Assembly (NCBI GenBank): GCA_046343015.1
Contig: JBKDOL010000094.1
Span: 75,254 to 139,253 of the forward strand
From: BJ22 sp021298375
GTDB taxonomy: Bacteria > Planctomycetota > Planctomycetia > Pirellulales > Pirellulaceae
Reading direction: 5' to 3'
Length of the DNA: 64,000 nucleotides
Shown: piece after piece, positions 42,991-50,482 of the stretch
Layout of the letters: each line of letters opens with the position of its first letter
Numbering within the stretch: position 1 is the first letter of the stretch
Made by a program: the position numbers and the translations under genes
Notes under the pieces: model-generated
Database searches by the model: none
Told to the model about the DNA's origin: nothing
What the model saw: the letters and a program-made list of their open reading frames with translations, nothing else

Positions 42991-44208
42991 ATGAGCAGAC
43001 TGCCGCCCGCGATTGTATCCCAACTCGATTGGCTTCGCTCTCGTCAGCAGCCGATGGTCGACCTCGTTCTGGAATTGTGCAATCTCAATTCCGGGACGCT
43101 CAACGTGCCGGGCCTGGCCCGTGTCCGCGATGTGCTTTGTCGAGAGTTTTCCGCGCTGGGCGGCGAACTGCGATGCGTCGAGGTCCCCCCGCTGGAGAAG
43201 ATCAATGATGCCGGCATCGCCGAACAGGCCGCGCTCGGGCAGGCGATCGTCATCACCAAGCGACCGGAACTGCGACCGCGGCTGCTGCTCTGCATTCACA
43301 TGGACACGGTTTACGATCTCGACCATCCTTTCCAGCAGTGCCGCTTTCTCGACCCGTCGCGGCTAAACGGACCCGGAGTGGCCGATGCCAAGGGTGGCTT
43401 GGTCGTGATGCTCAACGCGCTGCTCGCCTTCGAGCAAAGCCCCCTCGCCCGGAACGTGGGCTGGCAAGTGATCATCAATCCGGACGAAGAACTCGGTTCA
43501 CCGGGCAGCGGCGAGTTGCTGCACACCGCAGCGAAGTCAGCCGACTGGGGGCTGCTGTTTGAACCGACATTGCCAGACGGGACGCTGGTCTCATGGCGCA
43601 AGGGCTCGGGCAACTTCACCTTTGTCGTGCGGGGAAAGGCGGTGCATGCGGGCCGCGACTTCGCCGCCGGACGAAATGCGGTGGTCGCCATGAGCCGCTT
43701 GATGACCGAGATCCACGCCCTCAACACCGACCCGGAAATCACTTACAACGTCGGCCGCGTCTCCGGAGGCGGGGCCTTGAATATCGTCCCCGACCTGGCC
43801 ATCGGTCGGGTGAATGTGCGGGTGCGAACAGTCGCGCAACAGCAACAGGTCGAGCGCGAGTTCCAGCGACTTGTGGCTGCGGCCAACGCCGCCGATGGGA
43901 TTCAGGTCGAGCTGTCCGGGTCGTTCACCTCGCCACCCAAAGTTCTGGACCAGAAGACCGAGCGGCTGCAGAAGCTGATCGAGTCGTGCGGGGCCGAGCT
44001 ACAAATACCGATCCGCTGGCAAGGTTCGGGTGGAGCGAGCGATGGCAATAAATTCGCTGCCGCCGGTTTGCCGAATGTCGATTCGCTCGGTCCGATGGGG
44101 GGCGAGATTCACAGCGCCCGCGAATATCTCCTCGTCGACAGCCTCGTCCCCCGGACCCAACTGGTGACAGCCGTGTTGGGAAAACTGGCTGCGGGGCTGG
44201 CCCAGTAA
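42991..44208 (+). CDS. M20 family metallopeptidase, carboxypeptidase G2-like
   Basis: A 405-residue zinc peptidase of the M20A group. Metal ligands are visible: His and Asp in CIHMDTVYD, the bridging Asp in GPGVADAKGGLV, the catalytic Glu pair in NPDEELGSPGS, a Glu in LFEPTL, and the final His in GGEIHSAREYL. The dimerisation domain includes the conserved His of GKAVHAGRDF. It has no signal peptide, so it should cleave amino acids or acyl groups from small peptides or conjugates in the cytoplasm. ATG 42991 lacks a clear SD. It stands alone between divergent and convergent neighbours. Confidence 0.92.
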   Translation: MSRLPPAIVSQLDWLRSRQQPMVDLVLELCNLNSGTLNVPGLARVRDVLCREFSALGGELRCVEVPPLEKINDAGIAEQAALGQAIVITKRPELRPRLLLCIHMDTVYDLDHPFQQCRFLDPSRLNGPGVADAKGGLVVMLNALLAFEQSPLARNVGWQVIINPDEELGSPGSGELLHTAAKSADWGLLFEPTLPDGTLVSWRKGSGNFTFVVRGKAVHAGRDFAAGRNAVVAMSRLMTEIHALNTDPEITYNVGRVSGGGALNIVPDLAIGRVNVRVRTVAQQQQVEREFQRLVAAANAADGIQVELSGSFTSPPKVLDQKTERLQKLIESCGAELQIPIRWQGSGGASDGNKFAAAGLPNVDSLGPMGGEIHSAREYLLVDSLVPRTQLVTAVLGKLAAGLAQ

Positions 44209-44273
44209 ACGCAACGCGAAGAATGTGCGGTGGGAATCCCCGGCTCAGATCGAGTCACGGCCGGGTGACTGGA

Positions 44274-44924
44274 TTACTTGCGCGTGATTTTGGCTCGCCG
44301 GCGTTTGGGAAAAAGCGTTCGGCAAATTTCACAAACGGTACCATTACAACCCCGAGCGGTGCAGTGTTCCCGCCCATAGAAAATGATCTGCAGGTGCAGT
44401 GAGTTCCAGAGCTCCTCGGGAAACAGCCGCTTCAAATCGCGCTCCGTGACTTCCACATTTTTGCCGCTGGTCAGCTCCCAGCGCTGGGCCAGACGGTGAA
44501 TGTGAGTGTCGATCGGAAATGCTGGGACGCCGAAGGCTTGAGCCATGACGACGCTGGCTGTCTTGTGCCCGACTCCCGGCAATCGCTCGAGTTGGGCGAA
44601 GTCGCAGGGAACCTCGCCCCCATGCTCCTCTATCAGAATCCGCGAGAGTTCCGAGATTGCGACAGACTTGCGGGGTGAGAGACCGCAAGGGCGAATGATC
44701 TCCCGGATCTTGTCGACCGGCACCCGCATCATTTTCCGCGGGGTATTCGCCAACCGAAATAACGCGGGCGTGACCTGATTGACCCGGATGTCGGTGCACT
44801 GCGCGCTCAGCAGAACCGAAACGAGTAACGTGTACGGGTCGGTGTGATCGAGAGGAACCGGCGTTTGCGGATAGATTTCCCCCAGCCGCTGGCGAACATA
44901 GTCCGCCCGCTGCTGCCGATTCAT
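44274..44924 (-). CDS. nth: Endonuclease III with atypical Fe-S loop
   Basis: A 216-residue HhH-GPD DNA glycosylase/AP lyase for oxidised pyrimidines. The helix-hairpin-helix LPGVGHKTASV contains the catalytic Lys, and the catalytic Asp is in FPIDTHIHRLAQRW. The C-terminal loop holds four Cys, but spaced C-x4-C-x4-C-x2-C (HCTARGC then CEIC), unlike the usual C-x6-C-x2-C-x5-C, so the 4Fe-4S cluster may be bound differently or be altered. The start overlaps the stop of the first cyclophilin gene by four bases (ATGA), so the two are probably translated together, an unusual pairing of repair enzyme and exported isomerase. Confidence 0.94.
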   Translation of the reverse strand: MNRQQRADYVRQRLGEIYPQTPVPLDHTDPYTLLVSVLLSAQCTDIRVNQVTPALFRLANTPRKMMRVPVDKIREIIRPCGLSPRKSVAISELSRILIEEHGGEVPCDFAQLERLPGVGHKTASVVMAQAFGVPAFPIDTHIHRLAQRWELTSGKNVEVTERDLKRLFPEELWNSLHLQIIFYGREHCTARGCNGTVCEICRTLFPKRRRAKITRK

Positions 44925-46156
44925 GACTGCCCGCCACTGCCTTCGGCTGGCGGATTGGCTGGCGGCGGCGTGGGAGCCGGGGTTTGGGCCGGGACTTCCC
45001 CAACCTTCTTGACCTTGTACTCGTGGTCGCGCTTCCGCAGCACTTCGGCGGACAGGATCTTGTCCGGGGAGATGCCCGCGATTTTCTGTTCTCCGGTCAA
45101 CGTGGTCTCGTGGGTCCGGGTTAGCGAGTTGACGATCTCCTGACCGGAAATCACGCGTCCGAAGACCGTGTGCTGGCCGTCCAGACGCTGCACGCCTTCA
45201 CTTCGATCGAAGACGATAAAGAACTGAGAACCGCCTGTGTCGGGCGCTGGCTGCTTGGCCATGCTCAGGCTTCCGGTGAAGTGCCGCCGAGCCTCCGGCG
45301 TTCGGCATTCGCAAGCGATCGTGTAACCGGGGCCGCCGCTGCCATCGCCCTTGGGGTCGCCGGTTTGGGCCATAAAACCCTCCAGCACCCGATGGAATGT
45401 GACGCCGTCGTAAAACTTGCTGCCAACGAGCTCAAGGAAGTTGGCGACCGTGTTGGGAGCCTGGTCTTCGAACAACTCGACTTCAATTGCGCCCTTGGAA
45501 GTGTTCAGTCTGACCCGCGGAAGGTTGGCTGACGCATCGCGCTGCCGCAGCATCAGTTCCTCCAGCAGTTCCTTGGCAGCCAGCGAGAGTCGTTCCGCTC
45601 CGGCGGCCAATTCCAGAAGTTTGGGATTCACGCCATCGGCAATCAGCGCCTCGCCAGCCGCCAGAACTTCCGCATCGCGGCCCGCTTGAGCCTCGTGCAT
45701 CAGCACACCCAGCAGCGTCTTCTGCAGGGAAACATCGCCCGGACTCGCCTTCAGCTGGTCGACGGCGGCCTTGCGAATCAGTCCGATTTGAACCTCCTGC
45801 TGATTGAGCAGCTGGAGATATTCGGTTCGGAGGTCGCTTTTGGCGTTGTCATCTGTCGCAGCGTCGTACTCGGCCTGCTTGGCGGCCAGTTTACCGTCCA
45901 GCTCCTTGAACTGGGCCAGCAGCGTTTCCAGAGATTGGACGACAACCGGCGGAGTCGACTCGGACGCTGGCGGAGTGACGGCCGGTTCCTGAGCGGCAGC
46001 AGGTGCCGCAGCCGGTGCTCCAGCCGCAGGGGGAGTCGTCTCTGCTGGCGCCGCGGGTTCCTGGGCGGCAGCTGAGAGGGTTGGCAGGCCATTGGACAGG
46101 CTGCTCAAGAAACCGATCAGCAAAGCGATCAGGACGCAGGTGGACAGAGACTTCAT
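44921..46156 (-). CDS. Exported cyclophilin-type peptidyl-prolyl isomerase, copy 1
   Basis: About 411 residues with a signal peptide (MKSLSTCVLIALLIGFLSS), a Pro/Ala/Glu-rich spacer, a helical part (about 75-205) and a C-terminal cyclophilin domain (about 210-375). The active-site residues are intact: FHRVLEGFMAQTGD with catalytic Arg, GGSQFFIVF, and LDGQHTVFG. It should accelerate proline isomerisation during folding outside the membrane. The start is placed at ATG 46156, which has GGAG nine bases upstream; ATG 46171 is the alternative. It overlaps nth and is the last of three cyclophilin genes in a row on the minus strand. Confidence 0.9.
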   Translation of the reverse strand: MKSLSTCVLIALLIGFLSSLSNGLPTLSAAAQEPAAPAETTPPAAGAPAAAPAAAQEPAVTPPASESTPPVVVQSLETLLAQFKELDGKLAAKQAEYDAATDDNAKSDLRTEYLQLLNQQEVQIGLIRKAAVDQLKASPGDVSLQKTLLGVLMHEAQAGRDAEVLAAGEALIADGVNPKLLELAAGAERLSLAAKELLEELMLRQRDASANLPRVRLNTSKGAIEVELFEDQAPNTVANFLELVGSKFYDGVTFHRVLEGFMAQTGDPKGDGSGGPGYTIACECRTPEARRHFTGSLSMAKQPAPDTGGSQFFIVFDRSEGVQRLDGQHTVFGRVISGQEIVNSLTRTHETTLTGEQKIAGISPDKILSAEVLRKRDHEYKVKKVGEVPAQTPAPTPPPANPPAEGSGGQS

Positions 46157-46212
46157 CCTCAGGTTCTCCATGGGTTAACGCAAAACTGCCGGTCAGGCTG
46201 GAAGCAGGGCTA

Positions 46213-46242
46213 CTAGTCAAGCTGCTGCTAGTCGAGCTGCTG
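46213..46242. repeat. 15-bp direct repeat, two copies, between cyclophilin genes
   Basis: CTAGTCAAGCTGCTG (46213) and CTAGTCGAGCTGCTG (46228) are adjacent and differ at one base. They lie in the 137-base spacer between cyclophilin copies 1 and 2. Confidence 0.75.
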
Positions 46243-46293
46243 CTTCGGTGGCACTGGCTCTGGAGCCCTTGCCGGGGCGATCAAACTGTCTAT

Positions 46294-47640
46294 TTATTTC
46301 CCCGATTTGTCCGCTTCGGACAAGGGGAGAGTTTTGGGCTCGTAGGGGTGGTCCTGCTTCCGCAGCACCCGCATCGAGACGATTTTAACCGGCTGGGCTC
46401 CCAGCCGGATGTCGGTCGGTTTAATGGAAGGAACGCGGTAAATCACGTCCATTCCCGAGATCACGCGGCCAAAGACAGTCAACTTTCCGTCGCCGCCGGG
46501 CGTTGGTTGCTGCAGGATGGAAAAGCGGGCACTGGCCGTGTTGGGATTTTCGGCAGCCATCGCCAAGACACCGGAAAAATGATGTCGAATCTCGGGGCGG
46601 TCAACCTCATCGGGCAGGTAATAGCCGGCGTCAGTGCGGCCGTCCCCCTTGGTGCAACCAGCCATCACCAGCCGCCCCGGCTGGGAAAGATAAAAAAACG
46701 AGCCGTCGTAATATTTCTTCTCCACGAGGTAAATGAAGTTGGCCACGGTGTTGGGCGCTTCATTCTCAAACAGCTCGACGACCACTTCGCCCAAGTCGGT
46801 CTCAATCGCGACTTGGGGAACCACGCTTTGGGTGTCCGCCTCGCGGAGCTTTAACTCCCGCCCCCATTTTCCGGAAGCGTCTTCGATCTGCTTGAGAATG
46901 GTCTGTTCCGGTTTTGCTCCCGAATCCAGCAACCGCTGCAACCACTTCCGAGCGAGTTCAAACTCATTCAGGCAGTAGGCCGCGTAGGAACCGTAGAAGT
47001 AAACGTTCAGGTTCTTCGTCCCGGAAGTGATCAGCCTGTCCGCTGCGGCCCGAGCCTTCTCCGGGTCAAACCTTGTGCCGCTCCCCTGCTCTCCCAGCAG
47101 CGAGCGCATGAATTTCGTCAGGTCATCGTTGACTTCGCGATACTTGTCAGGCGCTTCGAGGTAAGCGTCGACTGAAGCTTCGAGGATCTCGTTGGCCAAA
47201 GCCGCTTTCCGCTCGCGGAGCTGATTCAGTTGCTTGACCATCGACTGGTAATCGGCAGATGCAGACGGCGAGACCGAGGTCAATTGACGGTTGATCTGGC
47301 TGTCCAGCTCGCGGAGCTCTTTCCGCTTGTCGAGGTACGTCTGGACCATCGGCCCAACCGCCGCCTGCGTCTTCCCATCGGGAGCAGCAGGTGCCGTCGG
47401 AGCAGGCACCGCCGGAGCAGGTTCCTGCTTGGCGGCGTTGTCGTCCGCTTTGGGCTCGGTTGGCTGAGGCTCCTGTGCCGGCGCTGCCGGCGCTTCCGGT
47501 TCCTGGCAGTTCCCGCGCGCCACTTCCGCGGCACTGCTGGGGACGAGCGCGGCAATTGCCAGCGCGGCGAGCAATTGCCACCGCCGGGGCAATCGCTTGT
47601 CATTCCGCAGGCGAGGCGATCGAACAGTTCTCGTTTTCAT
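46294..47640 (-). CDS. Exported cyclophilin-like protein, copy 2, with degenerate active site
   Basis: About 448 residues. The layout equals its neighbours: export signal (LLAALAIAALVPSSAAEVA), Pro/Ala/Glu-rich linker, helical middle and a C-terminal cyclophilin fold (about 280-435). The fold is recognisable from VVELFENEAPNTVANFIYLV and LTVFGRVISGMDVI. However, the catalytic block FHR is replaced by FFYLSQPGR, the SQFF motif by SARFS, and the LDGKH His by Leu, so isomerase activity is doubtful. It may be a binding or scaffold paralogue. ATG 47640 has AAAGG eight bases upstream; ATG 47646 is the alternative start. Confidence 0.85.
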   Translation of the reverse strand: MKTRTVRSPRLRNDKRLPRRWQLLAALAIAALVPSSAAEVARGNCQEPEAPAAPAQEPQPTEPKADDNAAKQEPAPAVPAPTAPAAPDGKTQAAVGPMVQTYLDKRKELRELDSQINRQLTSVSPSASADYQSMVKQLNQLRERKAALANEILEASVDAYLEAPDKYREVNDDLTKFMRSLLGEQGSGTRFDPEKARAAADRLITSGTKNLNVYFYGSYAAYCLNEFELARKWLQRLLDSGAKPEQTILKQIEDASGKWGRELKLREADTQSVVPQVAIETDLGEVVVELFENEAPNTVANFIYLVEKKYYDGSFFYLSQPGRLVMAGCTKGDGRTDAGYYLPDEVDRPEIRHHFSGVLAMAAENPNTASARFSILQQPTPGGDGKLTVFGRVISGMDVIYRVPSIKPTDIRLGAQPVKIVSMRVLRKQDHPYEPKTLPLSEADKSGK

Positions 47641-47754
47641 GGACATTGCCTTTTCTCATTCGTGCTGGCCGGGCTCAGGGAGAGCCCGACGGGAGGGTGG
47701 GAGCTGGGCTGCTGGTTCCGACAGCAGCCTCGGTATCCCGTCATTGGTATCCCG

Positions 47755-48993
47755 TCATTGGGCTTTTCGCGGTTTGTATTCGTGGTCCCGTTTGCGAATA
47801 ACTTCGGCCGAGATGATGTAGTCCGGAATCACGCCGGGGATTTCCTTTTCCTCACCCTCGCGATTGACTTCGTGAGTCTTGACCAGCGACTCCACGACGT
47901 CTTGACCGCTGATGATGCGACCGAAAACCGTATGCTTTCCGTCGAGATGCGGAGTCGGGACGAGGGTGAAGAAAAACTGCGAACTGGCAGACTGCGGGAC
48001 GCTCGCATTGGCCATGCTCACATAGCCCTGAAAATGATGTCTGGCTTGGGCCAATTCAAACTCATCGAAAATCGTGTACCCCGGGTCCCGCGACAGCTTG
48101 TCGGTGCCGTAGCCGCCAGTTTGCGCCATGAATCCGGAAATCACGCGGTGGAAATTGTGGTTGGTGTAGAACCCGCTCTCCACGAGATAAATGAAATTGC
48201 CGACCGTATCCGGGGCTTGGTTTTCGAACAGCTCCAATTCAATTCGACCCTTGGTTGTTTTCAGAGCCACTCGAGGCAGCGGCTCGCCAGCAGCATCCTG
48301 GTCAAGAAACTTCTGTTCCCGGTTGTACTTCTCCTGCAACTCAGGCAGGGTGCTGTACAGTTGCTGGGACTCTTTCGGCATGTTCGAAATCAGATGCCCA
48401 TAGGTGGCTCGAAACTTCGCCGCCGCAGCGAATTGGTTGCTGGAAATTGCGGCGACCGCATCGCGTGAAAGAAAGCCATCATCCTCGGCCAGCAGAACGC
48501 GGAGATATTCGGCAACCTTTGCCGCCTTGCTCCACCGACCCCCGAGCACATAGGAGCCATGAATCTGATTGACCAGTTCCACCAATTCCTTGGAAGGTTT
48601 TGGGCTGAGCGAAATGAAACGTAAAGCTGCCGCCTCCAGCACACCCCGCTGCCGCTCGCCCGCTTCCATCGCTGCGTCCCAGTCGCGGCGATGACGGTCG
48701 CTCTCTTCACGTGTTCCGGTCTGGTAAGCGACCCGCGCCCGCGTCGCCTCTTTGGTCAGCCGGCGCAGCTCAGTCAACGCCTGTTCGTATTCCTGCTGAG
48801 CCGCAGCCAAGTCGTCTCCACTCGGGGTGACACTCGCCTGTCCGCCGGCCGGTTCCTGACCCTGAACTGCCCTCGCCTCGAAATCAAACCCGCCGGCGGC
48901 AAAGCCAAAGAACAGGGCAAAGCCAGAGACCAACCCGAGAACCTTGCGAGCCCGAACCATTGGCAACCATTCAGAAAAAGGAAATTCAATCAT
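47755..48993 (-). CDS. Exported cyclophilin-type peptidyl-prolyl isomerase, copy 3
   Basis: A 412-residue paralogue of the two preceding proteins: export signal (KVLGLVSGFALFFGFAAGG), a Gln/Glu-rich helical middle (about 60-235) and a C-terminal cyclophilin domain (about 240-400). Active-site residues are complete: FHRVISGFMAQTGG, ASSQFFFTLV and LDGKHTVFG. The isomerase is predicted to work outside the cytoplasmic membrane. The start is ATG 48993, preceded by a G-run four bases away, with ATG 48960 possible. It is first in transcription order of the cyclophilin row. Confidence 0.9.
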   Translation of the reverse strand: MIEFPFSEWLPMVRARKVLGLVSGFALFFGFAAGGFDFEARAVQGQEPAGGQASVTPSGDDLAAAQQEYEQALTELRRLTKEATRARVAYQTGTREESDRHRRDWDAAMEAGERQRGVLEAAALRFISLSPKPSKELVELVNQIHGSYVLGGRWSKAAKVAEYLRVLLAEDDGFLSRDAVAAISSNQFAAAAKFRATYGHLISNMPKESQQLYSTLPELQEKYNREQKFLDQDAAGEPLPRVALKTTKGRIELELFENQAPDTVGNFIYLVESGFYTNHNFHRVISGFMAQTGGYGTDKLSRDPGYTIFDEFELAQARHHFQGYVSMANASVPQSASSQFFFTLVPTPHLDGKHTVFGRIISGQDVVESLVKTHEVNREGEEKEIPGVIPDYIISAEVIRKRDHEYKPRKAQ

Positions 48994-49247
48994 CCATCCC
49001 CCCGGACCACAAAAGCAGTGGCAAAGATTCGGCTGGGCTGAAGGTTCTCAGACAATCCGCCCGGCCAGGCAAGGGTTCGGTCGCAGTGGAACCAATCCAC
49101 CCGCTTTGCCCGAACTGTTCATCATATTCGAAAGCAACCGATGTTTGGATGACCGAGCACGAGACAAACTCTGCCGCGATGATCTTGGGCCCCTCTCAAA
49201 CTCACCGCAGGCAATCGCCAATTTTCCCGAAATTCTCCCGAAACATT

Positions 49248-49265
49248 CAGTTTGCGGTTAAACTG
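49248..49265. promoter_or_regulatory. Inverted repeat CAGTTT-N6-AAACTG upstream of rsmD
   Basis: Perfect six-base arms with a six-base centre, in the divergent spacer between the cyclophilin row and rsmD. It is a candidate operator or weak hairpin. The surrounding 48994-49276 holds no supported gene; near 49224-49242 a short CTCCCGAAA-type direct repeat is visible. Confidence 0.22.
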
Positions 49266-49276
49266 ATTTCTTCGCA

Positions 49277-49561
49277 GTGCAGCGACCGCAGATGACAGCG
49301 TCGAAACGCTTTCCCGTTGGCGGCCAGCCAACATCCCAGACGGTAACTCGCTGCTGCTGCTACCTCCTGATTTTCCCTGCTGCTCTCCGCGGGGGCGAAA
49401 CCGCGTCGGCTCTCGCTGACCACAGCGTCTCGCTATCGATTATCGAAACCACTGAAACTGCCCAAACCCCCAATGACCCGGCGCTGCTCGAGCATCTTGG
49501 CGGGGCCGAGAAATCTCAGCAGCGGCGGCCAAACAACACCACAGCCATTTTCCCCAGATGA
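49277..49561 (+). CDS. Possible small ORF overlapping the rsmD start
   Basis: A 94-codon frame whose stop overlaps the rsmD start by four bases (ATGA), the arrangement of coupled genes. The predicted peptide has no known motif, three Cys in a row followed by a short hydrophobic stretch (CCCYLLIFPAAL), and a polar C-terminus. It could encode a small protein or simply be an open frame in a high-GC leader. No Shine-Dalgarno site was seen. Confidence 0.25.
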   Translation: MQRPQMTASKRFPVGGQPTSQTVTRCCCYLLIFPAALRGGETASALADHSVSLSIIETTETAQTPNDPALLEHLGGAEKSQQRRPNNTTAIFPR

Positions 49562-50229
49562 CACGAGAAAAACACGGCCGCGATTTGAACCAGTGGAAAC
49601 CTGTCCCCGGCGGGAAGGGGGCCGGCAAAATTCGGATTATCGGCGGCCGATTTCGTGGACACCAACTCGAATACTCCGGTGACCTCCGCACCCGCCCGAT
49701 GAAAGACAACATCCGCGAGGCGCTGTTCAACCTCGTCGGCGGCTTCGTCGAAGGCAAACTCGCGATCGACCTTTTTGCCGGCACCGGGGCCATCGGTCTC
49801 GAAGCCCTCAGCCGCGGGGCTGCTGCCGCCATCCTCGTCGAGCGACACCTGCCCACGGCTCGGATCATCCAACGCAACGTCGACTCGCTCGGCTCGGACC
49901 TGAGCGTGCAAATCGACTCCGCCGACAGTTATTTCTGGGTCCGCCAGTTTCTCAAACAGCCGCCCTCGCAAGCCCGACTGCCCTGGGCTGTCTTCTGCTC
50001 TCCGCCCTACAACCATTTCGTCAACCACAAAGCTGATTTGCTGGCCAGCATCGAAAACCTGATGAAAGCGGCACCTCCTGACAGCCTGTTGGTGGTCGAA
50101 TCCGATGACCGGTTTTCGCCCGCTGAGCTGCCCGACCCGGAAGCGTGGCGAATCCGGCATTACGCGCCCGCAACCCTCTCCGTCTGGCGCAACGCCCGGT
50201 CAACCCAATCCGACTTCCAGACGTCCTGA
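49558..50229 (+). CDS. rsmD: 16S rRNA (guanine966-N2)-methyltransferase RsmD
   Basis: A 223-residue SAM-dependent methyltransferase of the RsmD family. The N-terminal region IRIIGGRFRGHQL and TRPMKDNIREALFN is diagnostic; the SAM-binding loop is DLFAGTGAIGLEALSRGA. The catalytic motif IV reads SPPY in place of the usual DPPY or NPPY. The ATG at 49558 starts a slightly long N-terminus (about 24 residues before the first motif). It methylates the small ribosomal RNA in the cytoplasm. The gene is followed by a 253-base spacer, so it is likely monocistronic. Confidence 0.91.
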   Translation: MTREKHGRDLNQWKPVPGGKGAGKIRIIGGRFRGHQLEYSGDLRTRPMKDNIREALFNLVGGFVEGKLAIDLFAGTGAIGLEALSRGAAAAILVERHLPTARIIQRNVDSLGSDLSVQIDSADSYFWVRQFLKQPPSQARLPWAVFCSPPYNHFVNHKADLLASIENLMKAAPPDSLLVVESDDRFSPAELPDPEAWRIRHYAPATLSVWRNARSTQSDFQTS

Positions 50230-50482
50230 ACCGCGACCGATCTCCGGTGCGATTCTTTTGCCAAGCACTGCTGGCAGACCGGCCCATAAATTCTGCGCAT
50301 CTTGCCCATGCTTCCTGTGGCCCTGCCTGTTCTTCCTGGGTTTCCCAAAGCCCCGAATGCGGACTTTCGGGACGACAGATCTCTTTGCTACTTTTGGCTC
50401 TCTTAATTGATTCGGGCTGTTCGTTCACCGATTTAACAAAGGTAAGGTCGCTCCATTTCCTCCAGCCGACAGCCTGCATCGA

